Shown here piece after piece: positions 33,509 through 40,883 of a stretch of DNA of 44,177 bases. Source of the stretch: Paracoccaceae bacterium (lineage in GTDB: Bacteria; Pseudomonadota; Alphaproteobacteria; Rhodobacterales; Rhodobacteraceae). Every line of letters begins with the position of its first letter. Position 1 is the first letter of the stretch. The DNA lies in the NCBI GenBank assembly GCA_029265455.1, contig JAJUJF010000005.1, forward strand, positions 1 through 44,177, read 5' to 3'. Position numbers and translations under genes: made by a program. Under the pieces are notes generated by a model that was given only the letters and a program-made list of their open reading frames with translations, had not been told where the DNA came from and did not search any database.

Positions 33509-34219
33509 ATGCCCGCACCGATCGACCTCTATTACTGGCCCACGCCGAACGGCTGGAAGATTTCCATCGCGTTGCACGAGATGGACCTGCCCTACAATCT
33601 CCACCTCGTGAACATCGGCCGGGGCGACCAGTTCGACCCGGAATTCCTGAAGATCGCCCCCAACAACCGGATGCCGGCGATCGTCGATCCGGACGGCCCG
33701 GACGGCAAGCCGATCTCGATCTTCGAATCGGGCGCGATCCTCCTCTATCTCGCCCGCAAGACCGGGCGGTTCGGCGGCGCCACGGAACGCGAGCGCGTCG
33801 AGATCGAGCAGTGGCTGATGTGGCAGATGGGCGGCCTCGGCCCGATGGCGGGGCAGGCGCATCACTTCCTGAGTTACGCGCCGAACATGGATCCGCCCCA
33901 GGATCTCCCCTATGCCAAGGACCGCTACCGGAACGAGGTCGCGCGGCTCTACGGCGTGCTCGATACCCGGCTTGCCGACCGCGAATATGTCGCCGGGGAT
34001 TATTCCATCGCCGACATGGCGATCTGGCCATGGGCGACGCTCTGGGAAAACCAGGAGCAGGACATCACCGAGTTTCCCAACATGAAGGCATGGCTTGATC
34101 GCGTCGGAAGCAGACCCGCGGTCCGCGAGGGACGGGCGCTGGCCGAGGATCAGAAATCCGACGCCGCGACCGACCGCGAGGCGCAGAAGATCCTCTTCGG
34201 GCACCGCCCCCGCCGCTGA
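33509..34219 (+). CDS. Glutathione S-transferase family protein (YfcG/YghU-like disulfide oxidoreductase)
   Basis: The protein has 236 residues with a thioredoxin-like N-domain (LYYWPTPNGWKISIALHEMD) and the glutathione-binding NNRMPAIVDPDG followed by SIFESGAILLYLARKTG. The helical C-domain contains WLMWQMGGLGPMAGQAHHF and DYSIADMAIWPW. The TPNGWK motif is that of Nu-class GSTs such as YfcG and YghU, which reduce disulfides with glutathione. GCGGAGGGG precedes ATG 33509. It is followed by a strong hairpin and tRNA-Cys. Confidence 0.9.
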   Translation: MPAPIDLYYWPTPNGWKISIALHEMDLPYNLHLVNIGRGDQFDPEFLKIAPNNRMPAIVDPDGPDGKPISIFESGAILLYLARKTGRFGGATERERVEIEQWLMWQMGGLGPMAGQAHHFLSYAPNMDPPQDLPYAKDRYRNEVARLYGVLDTRLADREYVAGDYSIADMAIWPWATLWENQEQDITEFPNMKAWLDRVGSRPAVREGRALAEDQKSDAATDREAQKILFGHRPRR

Positions 34220-34247
34220 GAAAGCGTGAAGGCGGTGCCTTGCCGCC

Positions 34248-34276
34248 TTGCCAGCCACGCGGCGGCTTGCTAAGGG
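34248..34276 (+). promoter_or_regulatory. Possible promoter of tRNA-Cys
   Basis: TTGCCA at 34248-34253 and TAAGGG at 34271-34276 are 17 nt apart. The -10 lies in the loop of the hairpin at 34262-34284, so promoter and hairpin overlap. Only a moderate match to consensus. Confidence 0.35.
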
Positions 34277-34284
34277 CAAGCCGC
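34262..34284 (+). terminator. 9-bp hairpin between GST gene and tRNA-Cys
   Basis: GCGGCTTGC and GCAAGCCGC form a perfect 9-bp stem with loop TAAGG. It ends 2 nt before the tRNA. It may terminate the GST transcript or help 5' processing of a read-through tRNA precursor. Only TT follows the stem. Confidence 0.45.
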
Positions 34285-34286
34285 TT

Positions 34287-34360
34287 GGCGACGTGGCGGA
34301 GTGGTTACGCAGCGGATTGCAAATCCGTGTACGCCGGTTCGATTCCGGCCGTCGCCTCCA
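34287..34360 (+). tRNA. tRNA-Cys (anticodon GCA)
   Basis: The acceptor stem GGCGACG pairs with CGTCGCC, followed by discriminator T and an encoded CCA; U73 is the identity element for cysteine tRNA. The anticodon arm GGATT-GCA-AATCC gives GCA. The T-arm has GGTTCGATTCC. The 74-nt length is normal. The tRNA 3' end was searched by eye for a downstream duplication that would mark an integrated element; none was found in the window. Confidence 0.95.
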
Positions 34361-34450
34361 TTCCTGACAGCATCGTGCCGGATGGCCGGACGTTGCTCCG
34401 GGCCCCGGACATCGCCAGCGGCATGACGACCCACCCCCGTACCCGGGCAG

Positions 34451-35134
34451 CTATTCCGCAGCCGTGGTGCCGGAGTTGTAGGCATAGGTCGGCCACGACG
34501 GCCTGTAATCGTCGGATGCCTGGTTTCCCCACACGGTCCATCCCGGCCGGCGTCCGCGTCCGAACAGTTCGAGGAATGGCCCCCAAGAGCAGCGCTCGAT
34601 GATGTCGTACTGCTCGTCGGGCTTCCGGCTATGCTCGCGCTTGCGCGTCTTCAGCAGATCGCCGTCCGGCTCCACCCGGGCCTCCGCCGCCTCGATGAAG
34701 TTGACCTGCGACCGGGCCGGCGGCAGGGTGCGCGCGTTCTTCCCCCGCGTCCCGAAAAGCAGCAGCTCGGTCACGTTCCGGAAATAGAAGCCCACGCCGC
34801 GGCCGTCCGGGCCGCCGTCCTTCCGGATCTTCTGCCAGACGATGTGCGACTTGTAGTCGAAACCCCAGGCGTCGAGGACCTGAAGGCCCTCGGGGAGCAG
34901 GGCGTTCGGCACCCACAGGTAGCAGTGGGCCCTGTCCTCGAGGTGGTCCGCGACCGGAAGGCTGCAGATCTCCTCGAGGCTGAGGGTGGCGTAGCGGGCC
35001 AGCCGCCTGTGTTCCGGGGCGACCTTCCCCGTGCGGTTCTGGAACCGCCACGGAGGGTCCGCCATGACGGTGCCGAACTTCGCCCCTTCCAGGAACCTGC
35101 GCAGTTCTTCCGCGGGACCCAGCTTCGCCACCAT
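34451..35134 (-). CDS. MT-A70 family N6-adenine methyltransferase, orphan
   Basis: This 227-residue protein has the DPPW catalytic motif (GTVMADPPWRFQ) near residue 26. LSLEEICSLPVADH, WVPNALLPEGLQVLDAWGF, HIVWQKIRKDGG and RNVTELLLFGTRG follow, the standard MT-A70 order with a circular arrangement. The end reads HSRKPDEQYDIIERCS then FGRGRRPGWTVWGNQ. It would methylate adenine N6 in DNA. Homologues are common on phages and conjugative elements. ATG 35134 has AGAGG upstream; the track start at 35266 is unlikely. There is no restriction partner, and it lies beside tRNA-Cys. Confidence 0.88.
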   Translation of the reverse strand: MVAKLGPAEELRRFLEGAKFGTVMADPPWRFQNRTGKVAPEHRRLARYATLSLEEICSLPVADHLEDRAHCYLWVPNALLPEGLQVLDAWGFDYKSHIVWQKIRKDGGPDGRGVGFYFRNVTELLLFGTRGKNARTLPPARSQVNFIEAAEARVEPDGDLLKTRKREHSRKPDEQYDIIERCSWGPFLELFGRGRRPGWTVWGNQASDDYRPSWPTYAYNSGTTAAE

Positions 35135-35273
35135 CTGCCCGGCCTCTACCCTTCGTGACCTTGTCGGACACCACCACAACATGGTGAGGAAGTCCAATCC
35201 GGACGGCATCCGCTGCGGCGGGCGTGACGGAGAACCCCCACCAGCCCGCCTGCGGAGCCGTGACAACCCGCCG

Positions 35274-36089
35274 TCAGCGCCGGCGCCGGCCGATCAGTCC
35301 CTTCGACGGATCGTAGGCGTAGATCGCAAGCCCCATGAACACGACGGTGGCGCCGACGACGAAGCCCAGTGCGAAGAGATTCACCTGGCCGTAGAGAGCG
35401 AAGCGGATCAGTTCGGTCGCATGGGTGAAGGGATTGGCGGCGGCGATGTCGTGGAGGAGCGTACTCGACTCGCGCAGGCGCCAGAGCGGGTAGAGCGCGG
35501 TCGAGGCGAAGAACATCGGGAAGATCACGAAGTTCATCACGCCCGCGAAATTCTCGAGCTGGCGGATCGTCGAGGAGAGCAGCAGCCCGATCGCCCCGAG
35601 CATCATCCCGGAAAGCACCAGCGCGGGAAAGACCGTGAAGAAGCCCGACGCCGGCCAGCGGATTCCCCATGCCCAGGCGATCGCGAGGAAGGCATAGACC
35701 TGCAGGATCGACACGGCGACTCCCGCGAGAAGCTTCGACAGCAGCAGGAACCAGCGGGGAAACGGGCTGACGAGGAGCGTCCGCATCGCCCCGGTCTCGC
35801 GGTCATAGACCATCGAGAGGGAGGACTGCATGCCGTTGAAGAGCTGGATCATCGCGACGAGGCCGGGGGTGATGTAGACCTCGTAGAGGACGTAGGTGAC
35901 ATAGGGCGGCGTGATCGAGAGGCCGAGCACCGCCCTGAAACCCGCCGCGAAGATGAAGAGCCAGACGAGCGGACGGACGAGCGCCGCGAAGAACCGCTCG
36001 CGCTGGCGCAGGAACCGCAGCGTCTCGCGCCAGACGATGCCCCGGAAGGCGCGCGCGCGCCCCCGCCAGCCGAGATCGCTGAGGCTCAT
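35274..36089 (-). CDS. ABC-2 type permease of the PQQ-associated ABC system (LutF-like)
   Basis: This 271-residue permease has six hydrophobic segments in the ABC-2 pattern. The early LRFLRQRERFFAALVRPLVW amphipathic entry precedes MQSSLSMVYDRETGAMRTLL, a loop typical of ABC-2 exporters. Later segments include GIRWPASGFFTVFPALVLSG and NPFTHATELIRFALYG. Its ATG overlaps the ATPase stop by 4 nt (ATGA), so the pair is coupled and must form one transporter. In the lut cluster of methylobacteria, as I recall, the corresponding subunit is LutF. Substrate and direction are not shown by the sequence. Confidence 0.85.
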   Translation of the reverse strand: MSLSDLGWRGRARAFRGIVWRETLRFLRQRERFFAALVRPLVWLFIFAAGFRAVLGLSITPPYVTYVLYEVYITPGLVAMIQLFNGMQSSLSMVYDRETGAMRTLLVSPFPRWFLLLSKLLAGVAVSILQVYAFLAIAWAWGIRWPASGFFTVFPALVLSGMMLGAIGLLLSSTIRQLENFAGVMNFVIFPMFFASTALYPLWRLRESSTLLHDIAAANPFTHATELIRFALYGQVNLFALGFVVGATVVFMGLAIYAYDPSKGLIGRRRR

Positions 36090-36823
36090 GGCGTGAGCAT
36101 CTCCCGTTCGATGCCGGTCATCGCGAGGAAGCTTTCCGCGAGACCGCGCTCGCCGGCAATGGCTCTGGCGCGGCCCGTTTCGAGCACGCGGCCGCGATGG
36201 AGGAGCACGACCTCGTCATCGTCCTCGATCTCGTCGAAGAGATGCGTCGCCCAGAGCACGCCGACGCCGGTGTCGCGGACGAGGGCGCGGACAAGGCGCA
36301 CGACCTCGCGCCGGGACTTCACGTCGAGGCCGACGGTCGGCTCGTCGAGGAGGAGGAGGCGCGGCTGGTGCAGGAGTGCGCGCGCGATCTCGGCCCGGCG
36401 CTGCTGCCCTCCCGAGAGCGCCGCCACGCGCTTGCCCCGCTGCGGCTCGAGACCGACCGCCGCCAGAGCCGCGTCGGAACGTTCGCGCGCCACCCGGCGC
36501 GGCAGGCCGTGGAGCGCCGCGTGATAGGAGAGATTCTGCGCGACCGTCAGATCGCCGTCGAGCGCCCGGCTCTGGAACACGACGCCGAGTTCGGCCAGTG
36601 CCGGGCCGGGATTGCGGCGAAGGTCATGACCGAAGACGCGGATCTCGCCGGTGATGTTGTCGTAAAGCCGGGTGACGAGGGAGAAGAGCGTGGTCTTCCC
36701 GGCCCCGTTCACGCCGAGGAGGGCGACGAACGCGCCCTCCTCCACGGTAAGGCTCACGTCATCGAGCGCGCGGGTCGCGCCAAATGAATGGCTGACGCCG
36801 CGAACGCTCAGGGCCTCGGTCAC
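36086..36823 (-). CDS. ABC transporter ATP-binding protein, PQQ-associated type (LutE-like)
   Basis: This 245-residue ATPase has Walker A GVNGAGKTT, Q-loop in VVFQSRALDGDLTVAQNL, signature LSGGQQRRAEIARAL, Walker B LLLDEPTVGLD and H-loop in LWATHLFDE. It resembles the family I recall as 'ABC transporter, ATP-binding, PQQ-dependent alcohol dehydrogenase system'. The start is GTG 36823, which overlaps the stop of the preceding exported-protein gene (GTGA). The stop overlaps the permease start. This double coupling ties the exported protein to the transporter. Confidence 0.88.
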   Translation of the reverse strand: MTEALSVRGVSHSFGATRALDDVSLTVEEGAFVALLGVNGAGKTTLFSLVTRLYDNITGEIRVFGHDLRRNPGPALAELGVVFQSRALDGDLTVAQNLSYHAALHGLPRRVARERSDAALAAVGLEPQRGKRVAALSGGQQRRAEIARALLHQPRLLLLDEPTVGLDVKSRREVVRLVRALVRDTGVGVLWATHLFDEIEDDDEVVLLHRGRVLETGRARAIAGERGLAESFLAMTGIEREMLTP

Positions 36824-37350
36824 TGGATCACGAACACTGCTCGCTGCGACTCGCCGGTGGTGCCGGGGATGCGGAGTTCATACTGGCCCGGACGGATGGC
36901 GATGAACGAGATGCGGGCGGTGCCGGCGGAGTCGAACTCGATCGAGTCGACGCCGAGCGGCCGGATCTCGATGTCGTCGATGACGATCTCGTTGATCCAG
37001 ATGTTGCGGAAGAAGCCCGGCCCCTCGATGGCGAGTTCCTGCGTGCCGTCGGCGGTGATCTCGATCCGGTAGTAGCCGCCCGACTGGAGCTGGTACTCGC
37101 CCGGGGACTGCATCTGGCCCACCGTGAGGGTGATCGGCTCGAGGTCGGTCCGGTTGCGGTTGTCCATCAGGCCGGCGAAGCCGAGTTCGAGCGTGCGGGT
37201 GCCGGGGATCGCGCCGCCGGCCGGTGCCGCGGCCTCGGCGGCCTCGTCATCGTCGTCATCGTCGTCGGCCATCGCCGGCACCGCGGCCATGGCCGCGGTG
37301 GCGGCGAGGACGAGCGTCGCGAGCGTCATCTTGCGGATCATCGTATTCAT
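36820..37350 (-). CDS. Exported Asp-rich protein of unknown function in the PQQ/lut-like operon
   Basis: This 176-residue protein has a signal peptide (MTLATLVLAATAAMAAVPAMA). Immediately after cleavage comes an acidic run DDDDDDDEAAE and an Ala/Pro/Gly linker. A beta-rich domain of ~125 residues follows (TRTLELGFAGLMDNRNRTDL, YYRIEITADGTQELAIEG, FFRNIWINEIVIDDIEIRPL), ending QYELRIPGTTG. The fold could be an Ig-like or cupredoxin-like sandwich; no metal-site Cys or His cluster is visible. GAGGG abuts ATG 37350 and is 9 nt from ATG 37341, so the real start may be 37341. The gene is coupled to the ATPase. Confidence 0.75.
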   Translation of the reverse strand: MNTMIRKMTLATLVLAATAAMAAVPAMADDDDDDDEAAEAAAPAGGAIPGTRTLELGFAGLMDNRNRTDLEPITLTVGQMQSPGEYQLQSGGYYRIEITADGTQELAIEGPGFFRNIWINEIVIDDIEIRPLGVDSIEFDSAGTARISFIAIRPGQYELRIPGTTGESQRAVFVIQ

Positions 37351-37378
37351 CCCTCAGGTTCGTTGCTCAGTCTGGTTT

Positions 37379-38347
37379 TCAGTGGTCGCCGATCTGCACG
37401 CCCCAGGGCTGCTCGCCCACGGGAATGGAACGCACCACCTCGTTGTTCTCGACATCGATGACCGAGACATCGTTCGAGATGCCGTTGGTGGTGTAGAGAA
37501 ACTTCTCGTCCGGCGTGAAGGCGAGCTGCCAGACGCGCTGGCCGACAAGGAAGTACTCCTCGACCTCCCAGGTCTCGCCGTTGACGAGGGCGACGCGGTT
37601 CGACGGCCCGAGCGCGACGTAGACCTTGGAGCCGTCCTCGGTGACGCGCACGCCGACGGGCTGGATCGCCTCCTGCGGAACGCCGGGGATCTCGAAGGTG
37701 ATGGTGTGCAGGACCTCCGGCACCGAGGGGTCGATCACCTTCACCGTGCCGCCGATCTCGGCCGAGACGTAGAGGAGCGAATCGTCGGCAGTGAACTCGG
37801 CGAAACGCGGCCGCTGGTCGACGAGGATGTTGGCGTAGATCTCGTAGGTCTCGGTATCGATGAAATGCGCCATGTTGGTGGTCTCGGAGGTGTTGACCAC
37901 CGTCTTGCCGTCGGAGGTGATGCCCATGCCCTCGGGCTCGATGCCGACGGGGATCTCGGCGATGATCGAGCGGTTCTCGACATCGATCGCGGTGACGAGG
38001 TTGTCGTCCTCGTTCGCGACATAGAGGATCTTGTCGTCGGGGCTGAGAATGCCGAGCTCCGGGTCCGGACCCGACGGCAGGTGATGGGTGACCTGGCGCG
38101 TCTCCGTGTCCATCACCTCGACGCGGTTGTCGTCGGAGGCGAGGATGTAGAGGGTCTTGCCGTCGGAGCTGAGGTTGATGCCGCGCGGACGCTGGCCGAC
38201 CGGTACCTCCTCGACCACCTCGCCGCTCTCGTGGTCGATGATGGTGATCGAGTTGCCGCGCTCGTTCGAGACGTAGACGGTCTGGGCCACCGCCGCCACC
38301 GCCGACGCCGCGAGCGCAGCCGCCGTCGTTGCCAGGAGCCTGTTCAT
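37379..38347 (-). CDS. Periplasmic YVTN beta-propeller protein, PQQ-catabolism-associated
   Basis: This 322-residue protein has a signal peptide (MNRLLATTAAALAASAVAAVA) and about seven ~42-residue blades. Examples are YVSNERGNSITIIDHESGEV, LYILASDDNRVEVMDTETRQ, LYVANEDDNLVTAIDVENRS and LYTTNGISNDVSVIDVENNE. It matches what I recall as the 'PQQ-dependent catabolism-associated beta-propeller' family, found beside quinoprotein dehydrogenase genes. ATG 38347 follows GGGAAAGGA. It is the second gene of the operon, 26 nt after the binding protein. It may be a protein-protein or cofactor-handling scaffold; no catalytic residues can be assigned. Confidence 0.88.
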   Translation of the reverse strand: MNRLLATTAAALAASAVAAVAQTVYVSNERGNSITIIDHESGEVVEEVPVGQRPRGINLSSDGKTLYILASDDNRVEVMDTETRQVTHHLPSGPDPELGILSPDDKILYVANEDDNLVTAIDVENRSIIAEIPVGIEPEGMGITSDGKTVVNTSETTNMAHFIDTETYEIYANILVDQRPRFAEFTADDSLLYVSAEIGGTVKVIDPSVPEVLHTITFEIPGVPQEAIQPVGVRVTEDGSKVYVALGPSNRVALVNGETWEVEEYFLVGQRVWQLAFTPDEKFLYTTNGISNDVSVIDVENNEVVRSIPVGEQPWGVQIGDH

Positions 38348-38373
38348 CACGTTCCTTTCCCTTGGTATGTTCT

Positions 38374-39585
38374 TCAGAAGCTGCATGTCGTCTCGGGCTC
38401 GTCGACGCCGAGCGAGTCGAGCGGCGAGAACTGGTGGACATACTGGTCCTGCGGCGAGACCGAGACGACCATGTTGTCATGGGCAAGCAGGATCGGCTGC
38501 CGGAGCTGGTTGTCCCACTGCCGGTACGAGACCGCCACGCCCTTGAAGGCGCCGAGCTGGAACTCGTCGCCGAGCATGTAGTCGCGCAGGCTGGCGAAAT
38601 CGGTCGAGTTGGTGCGCGTCGCCGCCTCGCCGATCGAGCGCAGCGCCACCCAGACGTTGAAATCCTCCGGCCGCATCGGCCGCTCGGCGAGGCGATCGAA
38701 GCGGCTCTGCATCTGCATTCCGGCCCATGCCTCGTGCGCGGGATGCCAGGTCGTCGGCCTGAGCCCGGCCGAACCCGCCACCGGGCGCGGATCCCAGGTG
38801 TGGTAGGGCAGGTAGGAGCCGAAGACCTCCGATTCATCCGCCGCGACGAGGACGTGGTGCTCGGGCGCGCGCTGGGTGAAGACCGGCATCTGCGCCTGGA
38901 CCTGGACATGGCCGGCATCGGTGCGCCGCGCGCCGCCGGTATCCTCGAAGACGCGCGATTCGACGATGTTCGCGCCGAACTTCTCCGCCGCCCGACGGTA
39001 GGCATCGGCAAGCGCCGTGTCGGCCTCGTGCGATCCCTCGACCAGGAACCAGCGGTCCCAGCGTTTCACCATCAGGAACTGCGCGAGCGCATCGGCGAAC
39101 ATCGCCCGGCTCGGGATGGTGTGGAAGACGTTTGCCCGGCAGTCCTCGCCCCGCAGCCGGTCGTCGGGCGCGGTAGCGTTGAAGAGGATGACGTCCTCGT
39201 CGGCCACGGCATCGGAAAGCTCGAGCAGCGTGTCGGCATCGGCCATGGTGACGACGAACTGGATACCCGATGCCGTCAGTTCCTCTAGCGTGGCCACCGC
39301 CTCGTCAGGCGAGGTGGACACTTCCTCCAGCGTGAAGTCCTGGCCGAGGAAGGTGCCGGTCGTGCGGTTGTCCTCCGTCGCCAGCCTCGCCCCCGCGAAG
39401 CCGAGATCCTCGGGCGGCAGGTCGAGCCGCGAGAGCGGCAGCCGGGGCCGCTCCGGCTCGACGCGGAGGACCGCAGCCGGCACCGGGGTCGCCTCGCCAT
39501 TGCCCGGAGCCTGCGCCCCGGCCGGCATTGCCGCGATGAGTGCCACGGCCCCTGCCGCGAGCGCGCGTCGTGTCGGTATGTGCAT
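38374..39585 (-). CDS. Periplasmic binding protein of the PQQ-associated ABC system (LutA-like)
   Basis: This 403-residue protein starts at ATG 39585 (MHIPTRRALAAGAVAL) with GGGGGAGA upstream. The leader has a twin Arg and may be Tat or Sec. The mature part has a type I periplasmic binding fold: LDLPPEDLGFAGARLATEDN, ASGIQFVVTMADADTLLELS, VILFNATAPDDRLRGEDCR and WDRWFLVEGSHEADTALADA. It matches the family I recall as 'ABC transporter, substrate binding, PQQ-dependent alcohol dehydrogenase system'; LutA of methylobacteria belongs here. It is the first gene of the five-gene operon. Pairing a LivK-like binding protein with an ABC-2 permease is unusual. Confidence 0.88.
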   Translation of the reverse strand: MHIPTRRALAAGAVALIAAMPAGAQAPGNGEATPVPAAVLRVEPERPRLPLSRLDLPPEDLGFAGARLATEDNRTTGTFLGQDFTLEEVSTSPDEAVATLEELTASGIQFVVTMADADTLLELSDAVADEDVILFNATAPDDRLRGEDCRANVFHTIPSRAMFADALAQFLMVKRWDRWFLVEGSHEADTALADAYRRAAEKFGANIVESRVFEDTGGARRTDAGHVQVQAQMPVFTQRAPEHHVLVAADESEVFGSYLPYHTWDPRPVAGSAGLRPTTWHPAHEAWAGMQMQSRFDRLAERPMRPEDFNVWVALRSIGEAATRTNSTDFASLRDYMLGDEFQLGAFKGVAVSYRQWDNQLRQPILLAHDNMVVSVSPQDQYVHQFSPLDSLGVDEPETTCSF

Positions 39586-39694
39586 GGTTTTTCTCCCCCA
39601 GGCATTCTTCGGCGGCAGGTTTGGCCGCGTCAATGCCGGAAGTCAAAAATCTTCTGGTAAGATATTAATAAGTATGGGGAATCACGGCCGGCTC

Positions 39695-39706
39695 CGACCA
39701 TGGTCG
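39695..39706. promoter_or_regulatory. Palindrome in the divergent PQQ/lut-like promoter region
   Basis: CGACCATGGTCG is a perfect 12-bp palindrome in the 232-bp region between the binding-protein gene (minus) and the DUF3280-like gene (plus). A neighbouring AT-rich stretch (39645-39676, with TTAATAAGTA) stands out in this GC-rich DNA. An operator for a regulator serving both sides is plausible. No firm -35/-10 pairs could be set. Confidence 0.35.
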
Positions 39707-39817
39707 TATTGGTGCGGCCGCTGATGGCACGCCATTCTCGAGGGGAATGCCCTGCTTCCTGCCACTCCTGCATGTCCCTGTGCCTGCCGGTATGGGGCCC
39801 GGATCCGGGAGAGCCCC

Positions 39818-40330
39818 ATGCTGACCGGTCTTCGTGTCCTGCTCGTCCTCGCGCTGGTGTCCGTTTCCGCCGCCGCGCGGGCCGAGAACCTGTGGGAGGG
39901 ACGGAGCGTCGCCTTCTTCGGCGTCACCCTTCTCGATACCTCGATCGAGGGCGAGATCCACGGCACCCGTCCGGACGAGATCGCGCGGGTGGAGATCGTC
40001 AACGACTACATCCGCGAGCGGCTCGAGGAGGAGGGGCTGGTCCTCGTCGATCTCGCGCCGGTGGCGGAGGAACTCGCCCGCGTGCGCAACCCCGCCGACT
40101 GCAACAACTGCGACATCCGCATGGCGCGGGAACTGGGCGCCGACTATTCGGTGGTGGGCGAGGTCCAGAAGGTCTCGAACCTGATCCTGTCGATGAATCT
40201 CTACATCCGCGACGTCGAGTCCGGGCATCACCTGCGCGGACAGGCGGTCGATATCCGCAGCAACACCGACGAGACCTGGATCCGCGGCATGCGCTACATC
40301 CTCAACCGGTCGATCTTCACCGGGGAATGA
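39818..40330 (+). CDS. Exported DUF3280/DUF2380-like protein
   Basis: This 170-residue protein has a signal peptide (MLTGLRVLLVLALVSVSAAARA). The mature part has VAFFGVTLLDTSIEGEIHG, a RIERLEEEG-like helix and a Cys pair in NPADCNNCDIRMARELGADY, ending in SNTDETWIRGMRYILNRSI. I recognise it as a DUF3280-type protein (closely related to DUF2380), found near quinoprotein dehydrogenases in methylotrophic alphaproteobacteria. It is divergent from the PQQ-type ABC operon and probably shares its control region. Its 3' end overlaps the PIN gene by 14 nt on the opposite strand. Confidence 0.75.
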   Translation: MLTGLRVLLVLALVSVSAAARAENLWEGRSVAFFGVTLLDTSIEGEIHGTRPDEIARVEIVNDYIRERLEEEGLVLVDLAPVAEELARVRNPADCNNCDIRMARELGADYSVVGEVQKVSNLILSMNLYIRDVESGHHLRGQAVDIRSNTDETWIRGMRYILNRSIFTGE

Positions 40331-40883
40331 CCGGGGGCGCCGCTCCGGTGTCGGCAAGCGCCTTGCCGAGCCGCGGTAGCCCGGCACGTTTCAGCATCGC
40401 TCGCATCGCCTGCGGCCGGCCGCTTGCCGTCTCGGCTCGACGACGCACCGCCGTGGCGACGGGGCCGAGCCCGCGTTCCTCATGAAACTCCAGCAGCAGC
40501 CCGTCAGGCTCGCGCAGGAGAACCCCGTGCCGGGCGAGCGTCCGCGTCGGGAAATCCGCCCGGTTCCGGGTCACGATGATGCCGGCGCCGCCGGCAATGG
40601 CGGTGGCAAGCACATGGCGGTCGTTCGGGTCGGGGAGCGAGAGCGTGGATTCGAGATCCGGGTCGGCGGCGATCTCCGCCTCCGGCCAGCCGGCGCGCAG
40701 CGCGGCGATCCCGGCGCGCGCGAAGGCTTCCGCCCCGGGCGGCAGCTTCCGGGAGGCGCGGGCCCATTCCTCGAGGATGCGCGCCGACCAGAGCGGCGTG
40801 AACGCCCCTTCCGCCGCCGCGCCGAGCAGCATCTCGCGCAGCACGCTCGGCATCAGGACATTGGCGTCGAGGACCGCCTTCAT
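40317..40883 (-). CDS. PIN-domain protein, orphan
   Basis: This 188-residue protein begins MKAVLDANVLMPSVLREMLL with the first PIN Asp (Asp6). A mid Glu lies in ARILEEWARASRK. LPDPNDRHVLATAIAGGAGI then TRNRADFP supplies the later acidic residues. These are the metal ligands of PIN ribonucleases such as VapC. At 188 residues it is longer than a typical VapC, with an extra C-terminal helical part. No antitoxin gene is visible upstream, and the Shine-Dalgarno is weak. It may be an orphan toxin relic or a housekeeping PIN nuclease. Confidence 0.78.
   Translation of the reverse strand: MKAVLDANVLMPSVLREMLLGAAAEGAFTPLWSARILEEWARASRKLPPGAEAFARAGIAALRAGWPEAEIAADPDLESTLSLPDPNDRHVLATAIAGGAGIIVTRNRADFPTRTLARHGVLLREPDGLLLEFHEERGLGPVATAVRRRAETASGRPQAMRAMLKRAGLPRLGKALADTGAAPPVIPR

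Noticed and set aside
34287-36089. Genomic island integrated at tRNA-Cys
   Set aside because: No integrase and no second copy of the tRNA 3' end was found in the window; only the methyltransferase hints at transfer.
37347-39011. 554-aa minus-strand ORF
   Set aside because: Out-of-frame shadow of the beta-propeller and binding-protein genes; both real frames have signal peptides and family motifs.
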